Assembly: GCA_002787535.1 (NCBI GenBank)
Contig: PCXB01000029.1
Span: 1 to 43,640, forward strand
Length of the DNA: 43,640 nt
DNA from: Deltaproteobacteria bacterium CG11_big_fil_rev_8_21_14_0_20_45_16
GTDB lineage: Bacteria > Bdellovibrionota > UBA2394
Reading direction: 5' to 3'
The notes below the pieces were generated by a model. The model was not told the origin of the DNA and did not search any database. It worked only from the letters and a program-made list of their open reading frames with translations. Numbering within the stretch: the stretch's first letter is position 1; the number at the start of each line of letters is the position of its first letter. Below, one piece after another: positions 16,871 through 24,626 of the stretch. The translations under genes were made by a program, and so were the position numbers.

Positions 16871-18039
16871 TTAGTCAGATTATCAAGATTTCTGAAGTCT
16901 TCAAAGACTTTAAGCTGTGAGCCATGGGTGATCTGTATGGTTTTGCTCGCCATAGCTTGGCCAGACTGGGCCGAAACAAATTCTAACCGATAACTACCTG
17001 TCGACAAACTGATGGATCGGACCGGTGTTTCGAGCCATAGATTCCCCAGCCTAATTTTACTAAAAGGAAGTGCATTGACGCTAAGGCTCCCTAAAGGACA
17101 GTAGCTTGTAAGCAAGACCGCCAATATTAAGCTCCTCATAGCTATAGATTTTTCGAAATTTTTATGAATCAAGGCGGTTTTTACTAAACTCAAACGTCGT
17201 CTAGAGACAGGCAGCAAGTTTGGTAAGGTTTTTGAGGCCATCGCCCGCAATTCGATTGGCCACTGTCTCAAATCCACTAAGAAATCTATCCAATTCTGTA
17301 GATCCGCCGGTATCGAATCGCCCGCCGCTTCTTCAAGTAGCCGACCGACAGCATATAAATCTCCAGCTTGAGTCCCTGACGATTTACCCCGAAGCTCCGG
17401 AGCTCGGTAGAAATCCCGACCGCCAATTTCGATGCCAGGAAGCTTTCGACTATTTAGTCGGCCCGAAAGGGCGAAATCCAATAGCATAATTTTGCCTGAT
17501 GGCCGGATTAAGATATTTTCAGGCGCCAAATCACCATGATAAACTTCCTCAGCATGAAGATAGCTAATCACTTCAAAAAGCTGGCGCGCAAACTGCCTAA
17601 GCCAGCCCACCCGCACTTTAGGTTCTAGGGTCTTCAAGCCAGAAAGGCTCTCTCTAAAATTTAAGCCCTCTTCCCATTGATAGGATAATACCGCCGTCTC
17701 TGCTCCCCAGCTCGTCTCTCGAAATTCAATTTGCCTAAATGTAGGAAGCAAAGGATGTGAAAGCTGGCTCAGCAAGTCGGCTTCGTGCCTGATCAAACCC
17801 TCATAAAGTGCTTTAGCCTGATAACGACTGAGCAACTCTTTTTCGGTCCAAACCCCCCCCGTCGAGTCATCTTCAACTCGATAGACGATGGAAGTCCCGC
17901 CCTCATTAATGGGAACACGTTTCAGTCTTGGCCAAAGATCTTTGATGGCTCGCACCCGGAGCGATATAGCGCAAGCCCGGGCGTTCGTCACGCTAGAGCT
18001 TTGACTGATAACTTGATCGGATTTCCTTTGTTTTTTCAA
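16867..18039 (-). CDS. Hanks-type Ser/Thr protein kinase with PEGA-like C terminus
   Basis: A 390-residue kinase. The glycine loop is INEGGTSIVYRV (44-55), the ATP lysine K67 is in WTEKEL, the helix C glutamate is E86, the catalytic loop is HGDLAPENIL with D170 and N175, the metal Asp is D188 in LLDFALSG, and YRAPEL follows. The loop is a non-RD type (Gly instead of Arg) with Ala in place of the usual Lys. A membrane helix near 295-315 leads to an extracytoplasmic PEGA-like domain (ETPVRSISLSTGSYRLEF). The start is uncertain: TTG at 18039 overlaps the TadE-like gene by 47 bases, while GTG at 17991 begins just after its stop. It is coupled to the HD-GYP-like gene. Confidence 0.85.
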   Translation of the reverse strand: MKKQRKSDQVISQSSSVTNARACAISLRVRAIKDLWPRLKRVPINEGGTSIVYRVEDDSTGGVWTEKELLSRYQAKALYEGLIRHEADLLSQLSHPLLPTFRQIEFRETSWGAETAVLSYQWEEGLNFRESLSGLKTLEPKVRVGWLRQFARQLFEVISYLHAEEVYHGDLAPENILIRPSGKIMLLDFALSGRLNSRKLPGIEIGGRDFYRAPELRGKSSGTQAGDLYAVGRLLEEAAGDSIPADLQNWIDFLVDLRQWPIELRAMASKTLPNLLPVSRRRLSLVKTALIHKNFEKSIAMRSLILAVLLTSYCPLGSLSVNALPFSKIRLGNLWLETPVRSISLSTGSYRLEFVSAQSGQAMASKTIQITHGSQLKVFEDFRNLDNLTK

Positions 18040-18169
18040 AGGCTTTCCGACCCTCGCGAAAAAAATTCAGCATCAAACCTAGACCCAGAAGGAAGATTAG
18101 CAAAATGAGTATGAGTGCTATCGATTCCAAAATAATCTGAGCGTTTTGGTTAATCCTTCCAAAAGTCAT
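17993..18169 (-). CDS. TadE-like small membrane pseudopilin
   Basis: A 58-residue protein with a short polar N terminus (MTFGRINQNAQIILESIALI), one strong hydrophobic helix and a charged C terminus. The QNAQIILES start of the helix resembles the GQxxxE entry of TadE/Flp-type pseudopilins, with Glu at the expected place. The ATG at 18169 is favoured by GAGG five bases upstream; an ATG at 18196 lies deeper inside the Flp gene. It overlaps the Flp-like gene by 20 bases. No TadA, TadB, TadC, RcpA or prepilin peptidase is in the window, so any assembly machinery is elsewhere. Confidence 0.6.
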   Translation of the reverse strand: MTFGRINQNAQIILESIALILILLIFLLGLGLMLNFFREGRKAFEKTKEIRSSYQSKL

Positions 18170-18398
18170 CCAAACCTCGCTTCGTTTTCTTCTCAATTCC
18201 TTGGACGGTATCCTTAGCGGAACCTCCTTCCTGAGCCTGGCCTGCTAGTTCATAGGCAGCCGAGCTCATTTGCGCTCGAATGACATTTCCGAATTGCGTA
18301 ACCAAGGCCACCGATCCCGCAGCTATCAAACAGACCAAAATTAAATATTCGGTCAGACTTTGAGCGCGCCTAATTTTGACATTAGAAATTTGATTCAT
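18150..18398 (-). CDS. Flp-type pilin or Flp/Fap component
   Basis: An 82-residue protein with a short basic leader ending RR, then AQSLTEYLILVCLIAAGSVA: the hydrophobic N-terminal helix with Glu at +5 to +6 that marks Flp/TadE class III pilins. A C-terminal polar region (about residues 50-82) follows. AGGAGAT lies 6-7 bases before the ATG, so the start is firm. It heads the pilin - TadE-like - kinase - HD-GYP-like run. A gap of 144 bases separates it from the Trp-rich exported protein; I see no gene in that gap, but it may hold its promoter. Confidence 0.7.
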   Translation of the reverse strand: MNQISNVKIRRAQSLTEYLILVCLIAAGSVALVTQFGNVIRAQMSSAAYELAGQAQEGGSAKDTVQGIEKKTKRGLDDFWKD

Positions 18399-18542
18399 CG
18401 CTATCTCCTATTGTTAGATCGCTGAATGCAATTTTGAAGGCCACGGCAGATGGAATGAAATAACGAGGAAGCTCGCTTAGGTTGACTTGAAAACCGGAAA
18501 TATTTTTGGAAGCATTCTCTCCCGGTACCGGTGTAATTTAAA

Positions 18543-19238
18543 TCACTTTTTCTTGGGGGCAGGAGCTTTGCGCTGGAAGCTGGCACGAACACCATCACGT
18601 TCGAGCATCACTTTGGTAATATAAGGTTTGCTCCATTTGTTCTTTTGATCCCACTCAATATACTCCACTTTGTTACTAGAATCGATTCGCTCGATCCAAT
18701 CGTTCCTAAGTGAGGTATAAACATTGATTCGCTCACCTGAGCTATTGGTCCAAAGCCATTTTTCTAGAGCCAGGCGTTTGCCTCGCAATAAAATGGGATC
18801 CTCTTCATCATCTCCAAGTTCAGCCGGAGGCACTTCGACGACGGCGTCCTCACGATCTTCATTCGCCGCGCTCAGGGTTGCTTCAACTTGCGAAGGCTTC
18901 GTACTGGCTTGAGGCTTCTCTTTGTCTAATAAATAGTTTTGCTTCTTCATCTGAACCCATGGGCCAAGCCATTCTTCTTTGGCCATCCACCAACGAAAAC
19001 TCGTAGGGGTCCAATCCTGACAATTCCAAACTTCGGGATGAGGACAACTAAAGGCCTTTCCGTTCCAGGTCCAAGTCTCGGTCTCCCCCTGTCGCGCTAC
19101 ATCCCAATCAGAAGTTTGTGCCGATCCGAACTCGCCATAAGTTGTCAGCAAACGCTTGCGCATAATCTCAGCATCCATTGTTTCACTCGACACACGATCA
19201 CCTACAAAACTCCACAATACAAAGACCAAACCGATCAT
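18543..19238 (-). CDS. Trp-rich exported protein of unknown function
   Basis: A 231-residue protein I do not recognise. A short hydrophobic N terminus (MIGLVFVLWSFVGDRVSS) suggests export. Two Trp-rich segments (SDWDVARQGETETWTWNGKA and WTPTSFRWWMAKEEWLGPW) are followed by an acidic linker (about 110-150) and a second Trp-containing part that reads like antiparallel strands (INVYTSLRNDWIERIDSSNKVEYI), ending in a basic KKK tail. It starts inside the end of galU by an ATGA overlap and precedes the pilin gene, so it may be a pilus-associated or envelope protein. No catalytic motif is seen. Confidence 0.6.
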   Translation of the reverse strand: MIGLVFVLWSFVGDRVSSETMDAEIMRKRLLTTYGEFGSAQTSDWDVARQGETETWTWNGKAFSCPHPEVWNCQDWTPTSFRWWMAKEEWLGPWVQMKKQNYLLDKEKPQASTKPSQVEATLSAANEDREDAVVEVPPAELGDDEEDPILLRGKRLALEKWLWTNSSGERINVYTSLRNDWIERIDSSNKVEYIEWDQKNKWSKPYITKVMLERDGVRASFQRKAPAPKKK

Positions 19239-20098
19239 TTTGAATACTCCTTCAGTAAATTTTTAACTTTGTCTTTAAGATCAGATTTCAAATAAAAATA
19301 GATATTGGCTTCCAAAAAGCCTAGTGCGTCCCCTGCATCCAAACGCTTGCCTACAAACTCGCATATATATAGACGGCCTTCCTTGGCCAAGGCGTCTAAA
19401 GCATCGGTCAATTGAATCTCGCCAATTGACCCCTTGCCTAACTTTACAATTCTTTCAAAGACATCCCGCGGCAAAAGATATCGCCCCGTAATCGCCCAAC
19501 GCGAACTTGTATCGGAAGCCTTAGGTTTTTCGATACAGCGCGACACTTTTGATTTCTCGCCAGCTTGCAATTCACAGATCCCGTACTTCGATACCTCGGC
19601 ATCGGAAACTTTGGTAACCATCACAACACCTGCTGATTCAGCTTCAGCGCCCAGAACCTTTCGCGTATTCAGAAGCTGTTGAATCCCACTTGGTGAGGCG
19701 TCCGTAATCTCATCGCCGAGCAAAACAAAAAAATGAGACTCCGAAATCATCGACGCCGCCACACCGACTGCATGGCCCAAGCCAAGGGCTTCTTTTTGCC
19801 GAACGCTATGAACTTCGATCAAGGTCGAAAGGGCTTGAATTTCTTTCAAGAGGTCAGGTTTTGATTTTTTTTTCAGAAAACTTTCTAACTCCGGATGCCG
19901 ATCAAAATGATCTTCGATGCTGGACTTTCCCTTTGAATTAACAAAAATAATTCGCTTCACACCAGCTTGCGCTGCTTCCTCCACAACATATTGAATAACA
20001 GGTTTATTGCAAACACAGAGCATTTCTTTTGGAATCGATTTAGATGCAGGGAGAGAGCGAGTACCCCAACCAGCAACCGGTATGACTGCAGGAAACAT
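19235..20098 (-). CDS. galU: UTP-glucose-1-phosphate uridylyltransferase
   Basis: A 287-residue nucleotidyltransferase making UDP-glucose from UTP and glucose-1-phosphate, feeding LPS and other surface glycans. The N-terminal signature PVAGWGTRSLPASKSIPKEM, IQYVVEEAAQAGVKRIIFV and IEDHFDRHPELE fit the family closely, as do VLLGDEI and the EKP motif near residue 180. Length is normal. It lies 41 bases downstream of proC and overlaps the Trp-rich exported protein gene by four bases, so the three are probably one transcript. Its product could also supply the sugar cluster at 36-41 kb. Confidence 0.92.
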   Translation of the reverse strand: MFPAVIPVAGWGTRSLPASKSIPKEMLCVCNKPVIQYVVEEAAQAGVKRIIFVNSKGKSSIEDHFDRHPELESFLKKKSKPDLLKEIQALSTLIEVHSVRQKEALGLGHAVGVAASMISESHFFVLLGDEITDASPSGIQQLLNTRKVLGAEAESAGVVMVTKVSDAEVSKYGICELQAGEKSKVSRCIEKPKASDTSSRWAITGRYLLPRDVFERIVKLGKGSIGEIQLTDALDALAKEGRLYICEFVGKRLDAGDALGFLEANIYFYLKSDLKDKVKNLLKEYSK

Positions 20099-20139
20099 AT
20101 CCGCGATTTAAGCAGCTTTTATCTTATAAAAAAAGAAGT

Positions 20140-20952
20140 TCATGATTGCTTATCCACTCGCCCCAAATCCACACTTTTATCCCTTGTCAGAATAAAGCAG
20201 CGTTCAACAATTGTACTTAAGGCATCCGCCTCCAGGCTGTGTAGTCCAGCCTCGGTACAGCCTCCTTTGGTAGCGATTTGATCGATTAGAGCCTTCCAAG
20301 TTCCCCATTCGTTTGAACTCAAGGCCGAGGAAGAATCCAAGAGGCTCCGACTAAGCTGCTTCGAAAGCCTCGCATCAAAGCCAATTTTTTCAGCAGCCCA
20401 TTCCACACTTTCGAAAAACTTAAATACAAAGGCCGGACCAGAGGCGCAGAGCGCTGTGAAAGAATCAAAAAGCTTTTCTGGAATCTCGTAACAGTTTCCC
20501 ATTACAGAGAGAATTTCTAAAACCTCCTTGAGCCTCTCGCCTGAGAGATTCGAATCATTGGCCACAGCCAAAATCCCCCTTTGCACAAGACAAGCAATAT
20601 TTGGCATCACTCGCAGCACCTCACAACGATTCCCACTCCATTCTCTCAATTGCTTTGAACTGATTCCGGCACAAACAGAAATGAGCAAATGTTCTGATCG
20701 TAAATAAATCCCAAGTTCTTCCAAGGTTGATTGAACATCCTTTGGTTTGACGGCCAAAAAAATGATGCAAGATTTCTTTGCCAAGTCTTCCAAGTTAGAT
20801 TCAAAGCTGGCAAATTTAATTTCATTGCTTCGCTGCCGAGCCAACCCGATATCTCGATCGATAAAGCAAACTCTATTCTCACTTCCGTCGCTCAATGATT
20901 TTAAAAGTGCTCCTCCTAAGCGGCCCACACCAATTATTCCAACGTGTCTCAT
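20140..20952 (-). CDS. proC: Pyrroline-5-carboxylate reductase
   Basis: The last enzyme of proline synthesis, reducing 1-pyrroline-5-carboxylate with NAD(P)H. The N-terminal Rossmann motif is HVGIIGVGRLGGAL, followed by FLAVKPKDV, VLRVMPNIACLVQRG and the C-terminal signature DQIATKGGCTEAGLHSLEAD, which fits the ProC consensus. The ATG at 20952 is chosen because GGGGG lies about 8-9 bases upstream and the length becomes 270 residues, the family norm; an upstream ATG at 21030 would add an unrelated tail. It heads the run into galU. Confidence 0.92.
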   Translation of the reverse strand: MRHVGIIGVGRLGGALLKSLSDGSENRVCFIDRDIGLARQRSNEIKFASFESNLEDLAKKSCIIFLAVKPKDVQSTLEELGIYLRSEHLLISVCAGISSKQLREWSGNRCEVLRVMPNIACLVQRGILAVANDSNLSGERLKEVLEILSVMGNCYEIPEKLFDSFTALCASGPAFVFKFFESVEWAAEKIGFDARLSKQLSRSLLDSSSALSSNEWGTWKALIDQIATKGGCTEAGLHSLEADALSTIVERCFILTRDKSVDLGRVDKQS

Positions 20953-21080
20953 CGTCAAATTCCCCCGTCTCATACTTCTCAAGACTGAAAAAAATACATT
21001 CGCATCATGTAAAGAATTCCAAGTGTCCACAAATTCCCATGTAAATTCTACATAAATTAAAAATATTAGACCCAGCTCTA

Positions 21081-21109
21081 TTGACAGGTCTCTAGAGCAG
21101 CCTTATCTA
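21081..21109 (+). promoter_or_regulatory. Sigma-70-type promoter
   Basis: A perfect TTGACA -35 (21081-21086), a 17-base spacer and TATCTA -10 (21104-21109) point rightward. The predicted transcription start, 6-8 bases past the -10, falls at or beside the ATG at 21116, so the transcript would be essentially leaderless. It may serve the small Arg-rich ORF or an RNA antisense to the end of the RND gene. Confidence 0.55.
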
Positions 21110-21115
21110 AAGAGC

Positions 21116-21310
21116 ATGAAACAGATTAACTATGAATCATGGCGACAAGTCGAAGGATTCAAAGGCCCAGACGCCACTGAATCTGTCAGGTCTCGCCGTT
21201 TTTCCAGCTTAAGATTGCTTCGATTGCGCAGGCTTCGCCAAAAGCGACTTGAAGCGGCTCGCTTGAAACAAGCAAGCGAGTTTCCTCAAGATCATCAAAA
21301 CGCTGCCTGA
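21116..21310 (+). CDS. Small Arg-rich protein, possibly leaderless
   Basis: A 64-residue ORF I do not recognise. The first 25 residues are mixed (MKQINYESWRQVEGFKGPDA) and the middle is strongly basic and leucine-rich (SLRLLRLRRLRQKRLEAARL), probably an amphipathic helix that could bind nucleic acid or a membrane. Its ATG coincides with the start predicted from the near-consensus promoter at 21081-21109, and no Shine-Dalgarno is present. The last 16 bases overlap the convergent RND permease gene. The promoter position is the main argument that it is real; a non-coding RNA from the same start is the alternative. Confidence 0.4.
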   Translation: MKQINYESWRQVEGFKGPDATESVRSRRFSSLRLLRLRRLRQKRLEAARLKQASEFPQDHQNAA

Positions 21311-24300
21311 TCGGAATTGGACGATACCGAAACCAATCGAGCTTTTTTGTGGAAAACACGACGGTACTTTGATCGACAAAAATTCGCCCAGCTTTTTAAA
21401 ACAGCCAGATAAACAGGAATCAAGATGATCCCAAGAATGGTGGAAAACGCGATACCCCAACCTAAGGCCAAGGCCATGGGCTTCAAAAAAGGGTCGCCTC
21501 CGCCCCACCCGTAAGCAGTTGGCATTAAGCCAAACACTGTCGTCACAGAAGTGAGCAAAACCGCTCGACATCTTTGAACAGAACCTTCGATCAGAGCCTC
21601 ATCCCAGCTCATCGTCTGCGAGAGCATATTGATCCTATCAATCAAAACGATCCCCACGTTAACAGCCACCCCAATCAACCCGACAATTCCAAATAAAGCT
21701 AAGAAACTTAGCGGCCGACCGTGGATTAAAAAAATAAAGACAACTCCTGCAAGACCCATCGGCACCGACGAAAAGACAACGAGAGGTTGCCACAAGCTTC
21801 CTAATGTCAAAATCATCACAAACAAAACCCCCGCCAAAGCGATCATGGCAGAGCGCTTAAGTGAGTCCATACTTTCCTGTGTATCACGCTTTCCTCCAAG
21901 TGCTGTGATCTGCAATCCTGGATAGGATTTTTTCCACTCTGAAAAATGAGCTTCCATGGCTTTGTTTACCTGCCCCGAAGTTGTTATCTCCTCCTTAACA
22001 TCGGCATAGACCGTTATCGAACGACGTCCCTTGTAATGCTCAATCGAAAAGGCGCCATTTTCGGCAGGTACTTTTCGAATCAGAGAGGTAAGCGGCACCA
22101 ACTCTCCCGTCGCATTGAGCGCCGAGAGATTTTTTAAAGCAACTTCCGGCCTTTCCGTTTGATCGACCACCACGCGAACATCCATACTTTCTAACTCGCC
22201 TCGAACCGTGTTAACAATTGAGCCGTCGACGGCCATCTGAAGTCCTGTGGCCACCGCACTAGACTGAATCCCACTTTGAATGGCTCGCTTGAAATCGATC
22301 TCATAAAGCGATTCTTCCTTTCCGGGAAGGTCAGAGTCGCCAATAGAATGCACGCCTTCCATCGCCGAAAGTTTTTCGCGCCCCACTTCCACGACACTTC
22401 GAAGCATTTTGAGGTCATCACCTTGGAATAAAATATTGACAGCCTTGCCGGTCGGAGGCCCGCCTCCTAACTCCGTAATCTGAACATCTTCCATGTCGGG
22501 AATCTTTTCTACGAGGGGTTCCATATCCTCCATTATTTGTTTCATATCCAGCTTGCGCTGAATTTCAGGAGCCAAATACACCGTAATTTGTCCATAATTA
22601 GTTCCTGTTCGACGCTCTTCGGGATTGCCAGCGCCTCGGATACTCCCAAGATTAGTTAAATAGCCTAGAACATCTTCCTTGGAATATTTCGACAATTCTT
22701 TCTCGATCGGCAGTAATCGCTGGGCCATCTCCGAAACTGAAAGCTTCGGATTTCCTTCAAATTTTACTATAAAAATCTCAATGCCTTCTTTGGGGAACAA
22801 AATGAAGCGACCAAATTTGAGGTGCAAGCCTAAAGCCAGCGCAAAAAATAGAAAACTTCCAATCGTCATTGTGTATTTGTGAGCCACCGCCCAGGTCACC
22901 AGGCGTCGGTAGAAATCCTTAATCCTCTCAAATGGATGGCGTCGCTCTAGCTCTCGCTTGTTGAACTTAACAAAATCCTTCATGTGAGTGGGAAGCAAAA
23001 AGAAAGCTTCCAAAAGAGAAATAATCAGACAGAGAATGACCATCGCCGGAATAAATTTGACGAATTTTCCAACAATCCCTGTCATAAAAACTAGAGGTGC
23101 AAAAGCTAGCAAAGTAGTAACAACGGATCCCAAAACGGGTCGAATTACTTTTCGAGTTCCTTCGACCGCCGCCTCAAGCCCTCTCTTTCCAGATTCCATT
23201 TCCGTAAAGATTGCTTCAGAAACAACGATGGCATCATCGACTAACATTCCCAAGACCACTACGAATCCAAACATCGTAAGCAAATTAAGACTGTACCCAA
23301 GAGTGGGCATTAAAAGGATCGCTCCTAAAAACGAAAACGGAATCCCAATAGCAACAAGTAAGCCTGTTCGAAAGTTGAGTGAAAACAAAAGAGTCAACAG
23401 TACCAGAATTCCACCTATCAAAATGCTTGTTCCCATGGCCTTGAGCCGAACACGAACGGGAATCGTCATATCGGCCCCATAAGCAATTTCCCACTGATCT
23501 CGGCTCTGAGCATTGATCTCTTTTATAAATCCTTCGGCGTCTATTTTCATTTGATCAACGACATCAATGACATCCGCGCCAGGCTTTTTGATAATCTGGA
23601 GAATCATCGCAGGATTTCCGGAGGATCGAACGTAGTCTCTGGATTTTTTCTGTCGAATTCGAACCCTCGCAAGATCATCTACCTTGAACACTTGTCCATC
23701 AACCGTGGCACGGAGAATGACGTTTTTGATTTTATCTTCATTTAATAATTCATTTTCGATCCGATACCGAATCGTGCCCGTTGCGGACTCGAACTCTCCC
23801 GCTGGAACACTCAAGTCTTGACTTCTAAAAGCGCGCTGGATTTCGTCCACAGAAATTCCGGCCTGAACCAATTTTTTGGAATCGAACTCAACGAGAAATT
23901 CCAAGTCTTCTTCGCCTTCCAAATTAACTTCTGAAACTCCCGGAACATCTTCGATAACTCGCTTTAAACGCTTTGACATCGTTCGCAACTCAAGGCTCGG
24001 TTCGTAATTCACAGAAATATTTTCTACTTTCCTTAGAGCGATTAAGATGCTCGGATTACGATCTGATTTGAACTCCTGGACAATGGGGCGTTCGACTTCA
24101 GGGGGTAAGCCCTTTGCTCGATCCACGGCACGCTGTATCTCAGTCACAACTTCATCCTTCTCAGGATAATCGGGATCGATCTCCGCAATGATCTGCACAA
24201 AACCTTCTACCGAAGTACTATACAAATCGCGGATTCCAATAACGCCCCGCAGTTCATCCTCTATGGGATTGACAATCAGACGTTCAACTTGCTCTGGCGA

Positions 24301-24453
24301 CGCTCCCGAAAAAGTCGCCGACACGCCTACGACATCAAAATTGACCGGTGGAAACACCTCTCGTGGAAGCCCAAAGAAGGTAACCAGCCCCAAAATGATC
24401 ACCACGACAGTCGTTAGATTGGCAAATAATGAGTTTTTAAACAGGGATTCCAT
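21295..24453 (-). CDS. RND-family efflux permease
   Basis: A 1052-residue inner-membrane RND pump (AcrB-like hydrophobic/amphiphilic efflux type). It begins with a membrane helix (NLTTVVVIILGLVTFFGLPR) and the conserved FPPVNFDVV and FSGASPEQVERLIVNPIEDEL periplasmic entry. The proton-relay helix TM4 has GMLVDDAIVVSEAIF with paired Asp. The TM10 lysine of AcrB is absent (GVAVNVGIVLID), as in many members of this branch. Two large periplasmic loops and 12 helices fit the length. No membrane-fusion or outer-membrane channel gene is adjacent, so it is an orphan permease here. It is divergent from dnaK. Confidence 0.92.
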   Translation of the reverse strand: MESLFKNSLFANLTTVVVIILGLVTFFGLPREVFPPVNFDVVGVSATFSGASPEQVERLIVNPIEDELRGVIGIRDLYSTSVEGFVQIIAEIDPDYPEKDEVVTEIQRAVDRAKGLPPEVERPIVQEFKSDRNPSILIALRKVENISVNYEPSLELRTMSKRLKRVIEDVPGVSEVNLEGEEDLEFLVEFDSKKLVQAGISVDEIQRAFRSQDLSVPAGEFESATGTIRYRIENELLNEDKIKNVILRATVDGQVFKVDDLARVRIRQKKSRDYVRSSGNPAMILQIIKKPGADVIDVVDQMKIDAEGFIKEINAQSRDQWEIAYGADMTIPVRVRLKAMGTSILIGGILVLLTLLFSLNFRTGLLVAIGIPFSFLGAILLMPTLGYSLNLLTMFGFVVVLGMLVDDAIVVSEAIFTEMESGKRGLEAAVEGTRKVIRPVLGSVVTTLLAFAPLVFMTGIVGKFVKFIPAMVILCLIISLLEAFFLLPTHMKDFVKFNKRELERRHPFERIKDFYRRLVTWAVAHKYTMTIGSFLFFALALGLHLKFGRFILFPKEGIEIFIVKFEGNPKLSVSEMAQRLLPIEKELSKYSKEDVLGYLTNLGSIRGAGNPEERRTGTNYGQITVYLAPEIQRKLDMKQIMEDMEPLVEKIPDMEDVQITELGGGPPTGKAVNILFQGDDLKMLRSVVEVGREKLSAMEGVHSIGDSDLPGKEESLYEIDFKRAIQSGIQSSAVATGLQMAVDGSIVNTVRGELESMDVRVVVDQTERPEVALKNLSALNATGELVPLTSLIRKVPAENGAFSIEHYKGRRSITVYADVKEEITTSGQVNKAMEAHFSEWKKSYPGLQITALGGKRDTQESMDSLKRSAMIALAGVLFVMILTLGSLWQPLVVFSSVPMGLAGVVFIFLIHGRPLSFLALFGIVGLIGVAVNVGIVLIDRINMLSQTMSWDEALIEGSVQRCRAVLLTSVTTVFGLMPTAYGWGGGDPFLKPMALALGWGIAFSTILGIILIPVYLAVLKSWANFCRSKYRRVFHKKARLVSVSSNSDQAAF

Positions 24454-24491
24454 GGACTTTTAGCCTTTTTGTGGAATTTGCCGCCTCACAG

Positions 24492-24519
24492 TTGACTCCA
24501 AAGCATTCTGACCTATCTT
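24492..24519 (+). promoter_or_regulatory. Candidate promoter of dnaK
   Basis: TTGACT (24492-24497), a 16-base spacer and TATCTT (24514-24519) face dnaK and would give an untranslated leader of about 100 bases. I see no CIRCE operator and no convincing sigma-32 promoter in the 173-base gap between the RND gene and dnaK. The leader contains AAGGCCTT-type short palindromes but no clear riboswitch. Confidence 0.4.
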
Positions 24520-24626
24520 TGTTTTAGGCAAGGCTCCCCTCAACTGGGCGGCTATCTCTATAAAGGTAGCAAGGCCTTGATAAAAGAGAAAGTTTTTTGG
24601 CTTAAGGTATTAGAAGGAGAAATAAA

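Noticed and set aside
18401-18598. Small minus-strand frame between the Trp-rich exported protein and Flp genes
   Set aside because: No ribosome site, no recognisable domain, and it shares bases with the end of the upstream gene in another frame.
24454-24626. Possible CIRCE or sigma-32 control of dnaK
   Set aside because: I found no TTAGCACTC inverted repeat or CTTGAA / CCCCAT pair; only a sigma-70-like promoter is visible.
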